From Euglena gracilis (taxonomy: Eukaryota > Euglenida > Euglenophyceae > Euglenales), in assembly GCA_039621445.1 (NCBI GenBank), contig CP154956.1:48341291-48405290 (forward strand): 64,000 nucleotides of DNA, given 5' to 3'. The position numbers and the translations under genes are program-made. Shown here piece after piece: positions 63,601 through 64,000 of the stretch (the stretch's first letter is position 1; the number at the start of each line of letters is the position of its first letter). The notes beneath the pieces are model-generated. The model was not told where the DNA came from and made no database searches. It saw only the letters and a program-made list of their open reading frames with translations.

Positions 63601-63985
63601 TGGAGGGGGGGGGTACTGCCGAAGCGGCTTGGGTCCGAAGACCCTTGGAGGAGGGTGGTACCGCCGAAGCGGCTTGTTGTAGGGGGGGGGGCACCGCTAA
63701 TGCGGTTTGGGTTCGAAAACCCAGTTGTGGGGGGGGTACCGCCGAAGCGGCTTGGGCGTCCGCCCCTTGTATGGAAAAATTTTCCACCGCAGAAGCGGCT
63801 TGGGCATCCGCCCCTTGTGGATAAAAATTTTCTGTCGCTAAAGCGACTTGGGCATTCGCCCCTTGTAAAGAAAAATTATTTGTCGCCGTAGCGACTTCGT
63901 CTGCATTCTGCAGTCCACGAAGCGAACCTATTAACAAAGCATAGTTAATAGGTGCGTTTCCAGTATGTGCATGTGCACTTTGCAT
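60572..63985 (-). CDS. Chromovirus first ORF, long coiled coil (open at window edge)
   Basis: At least 1137 codons; the true start may be beyond 64000. The N-terminal part is repeats of GADAQAASAV and PPPSKGLRTQAASAV type (about 63900-63540). The centre, about 63100-61350, is a long coiled coil with regular spacing (LQTATAELQSRDAVILSLQT, NAELQDRETVITTIQTANAD; LKQQISVLENRLSTMMDD). The C-terminal part is Asn/Arg/Pro-rich. A structural role in the particle or a scaffold is plausible. The underlying DNA is dense in 12-20-nt perfect hairpins. Confidence 0.6.
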   Translation of the reverse strand: MQSAHAHTGNAPINYALLIGSLRGLQNADEVATATNNFSLQGANAQVALATENFYPQGADAQAASAVENFSIQGADAQAASAVPPPQLGFRTQTALAVPPPLQQAASAVPPSSKGLRTQAASAVPPPSKGLRTQAASAVPPPLQGSTDPTRIRGPTVKTAAFAVQHNPTMGLWTPSASAESDSQVGRMPERNWQLVPFGTQLPTEPPPYEDGLETPCFFQPPPALPPVSPIRDLPPPPQLGEIPELPWSAEMRLVVPDTAGVIVPMDNDPEEDRDSFSSNTVERVVANLPENHPLQQQFRHIEACVQNCAKTLNQVLQFDEDSHKAVFGKLDFLWQYIQEFGQFCQKNFNSTTMDLQNLHQGFDAFLRNTLVHNFQQVQETLQTAESRNNAKFSHLQQNLQQLFTQLENFSYTMQEMQSRLQQRDKAPTGAELGSYVSYEHFSTLSNVVQQSQERILRLGDENASFHQNFAQIRENYVQRAFAQQLEERIARLEQTSCKCGEVSHNLTTLHTQVAEIAHRQDFLHEKWQNDIQKLETASNALQTATAELQSRDAVILSLQTANAELQDRETVITTIQTANADLQIAFADLKTAFADVSGLQTAIGDLQRRFAETSTKNPSMGALRSTVTDLHNQLQADVNKIESAFADLHKRCNGIQKSIPDITGIETALADLNTQHKTLQSTTSHLQKRVQTLSTRVSGLQPSSDGQTVREVELPLDFRTFYDQMLAKNQENLQEFCETLMRTENSVTQQVLTLKQQISVLENRLSTMMDDKTAENAVGVLQPTLGTTTPQTENRLNTLTTAMETLVKRVQFLDTTFPKLSADFASIVDKLPLLDELPSYRKRIKRLQSDVERISDLFQVVGSLEQSIQDFALTLDEIHAKSRNPPHFAPENRVFGGQNATSSSQRAFRASTEASSDARHPTRDFVHQIRDSLDANPSKSAVCAPLQASSDAHALQASTDAHDHEHAYNRNYNRPFIPQLKIPPPKGESSDEEPVFTTKTANPPVLQQEIRESGLIRGMSHTPTPGIGHGSRMRNTEFTAVPRFAGEQRESYPPGMLPHPESRNSDHLQSESRNREPQPYNSRNCDVPNTHGTYGTMSTIMDAHSRMPQQQPYPNNYDGNRGPPRFQRYNHNCQQG
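63490..63900. repeat. Densest block of short perfect hairpins
   Basis: CCGC-AAAT-GCGG 63496-63507, CCGC-GAAT-GCGG 63525-63536, GGGTC-CGTA-GACCC 63540-63553, CCGC-CGAA-GCGG 63571-63582, GGGTC-CGAA-GACCC 63586-63599, CCGC-CGAA-GCGG 63739-63750, CCGC-AGAA-GCGG 63787-63798, GTCGC-TAAA-GCGAC 63834-63847, GTCGC-CGTA-GCGAC 63882-63895. The loop is always 4 nt and variable while the stems stay perfect. Confidence 0.9.
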
Positions 63986-64000
63986 TTCAGATGAAAAATT

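Larger units (their letters stand above)
48921..64000 (-). mobile_element. Large chromodomain Ty3/gypsy element (chromovirus), 5' end beyond window
   Basis: At least 15 kb of collinear minus-strand ORFs: coiled-coil ORF, Gag with two zinc knuckles, protease, Pol with integrase and chromodomain, then four more ORFs. Typical chromoviruses are 5-8 kb with one or two ORFs. All main ORFs are open and long, so this copy is young. LTRs were not identified; candidate terminal segments are the inverted repeat pair at 46.6-47.2 and 38.1-39.2 kb. Coding DNA here is full of TTGTA/TACAA words and short perfect hairpins. Confidence 0.8.

Noticed and set aside
48921-63985. Bacterial or viral operon, suggested by tandem ORFs and ATGA overlaps
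   Set aside because: Zinc-knuckle Gag, DTG protease, Ty3-type RT/RNase H/integrase and chromodomain identify a eukaryotic LTR-type retroelement.

Overview
The window is nuclear DNA of a unicellular, probably flagellated eukaryote. It holds two intron-rich genes, one of them a striated-fibre assemblin of the flagellar root family. It also holds several eukaryotic retroelements (DIRS, Ty3/gypsy, chromodomain Ty3), hAT-like non-autonomous elements with 8-bp target duplications, and a short CCCTAA telomere-type tract. Homopolymer G/C runs, short palindromes and decayed transposons fill most of the space between exons. I cannot name the species. GC-AG introns and exon joins flanked by short direct repeats would fit a dinoflagellate-like or other algal/protist genome, but that is inference.

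Layout. (1) 0.3-9.3 kb, plus strand: a split gene coding for a SAM domain fused to an AAAP-type amino-acid transporter; its introns carry hairpin-centred repeats. (2) 10.3-17.5 kb, plus strand: an eight-exon SF-assemblin gene of about 347 codons, phase-consistent throughout; its large fourth intron holds tandem repeats and an (AT)n tract. (3) 17.6-20.9 kb: a hAT-like MITE and a repeat motif (GGGGTCTTATTTT), no gene seen. (4) 20.9-26.1 kb: a decayed DIRS retrotransposon with inverted termini, internal complementary region, RT/RNase H/Dam-like methylase and tyrosine recombinase; a G-rich minisatellite interrupts it. (5) 26.8-34.8 kb, minus strand: a Ty3-like element with Gag, a C5-cytosine-methyltransferase-like domain, protease, RT and RNase H, sitting in a repeat whose unbroken copy is at 40.3 kb. 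(6) 35-48 kb: degenerate coding remnants, two hAT-like MITEs in opposite orientation, palindrome clusters, a telomere-type tract and a 167-bp hairpin. (7) 47.9-64.0 kb, minus strand: a very large chromodomain Ty3 element with at least eight successive ORFs, running off the right edge.

Three observations stand out. All three retroelements carry a methyltransferase-like domain: a Dam-like one in DIRS, a C5-like one before the protease of the Ty3 element, and a degenerate Dam-like one at the N-terminus of the chromodomain Pol. The chromodomain element has extra ORFs 3' of pol that join through 4-nt ATGA overlaps. Its coding DNA is crowded with short perfect hairpins (for example CCGC-NNNN-GCGG and GGGTC-CGAA-GACCC) that encode different residues at different sites, pointing to a process acting on DNA or RNA rather than on protein.
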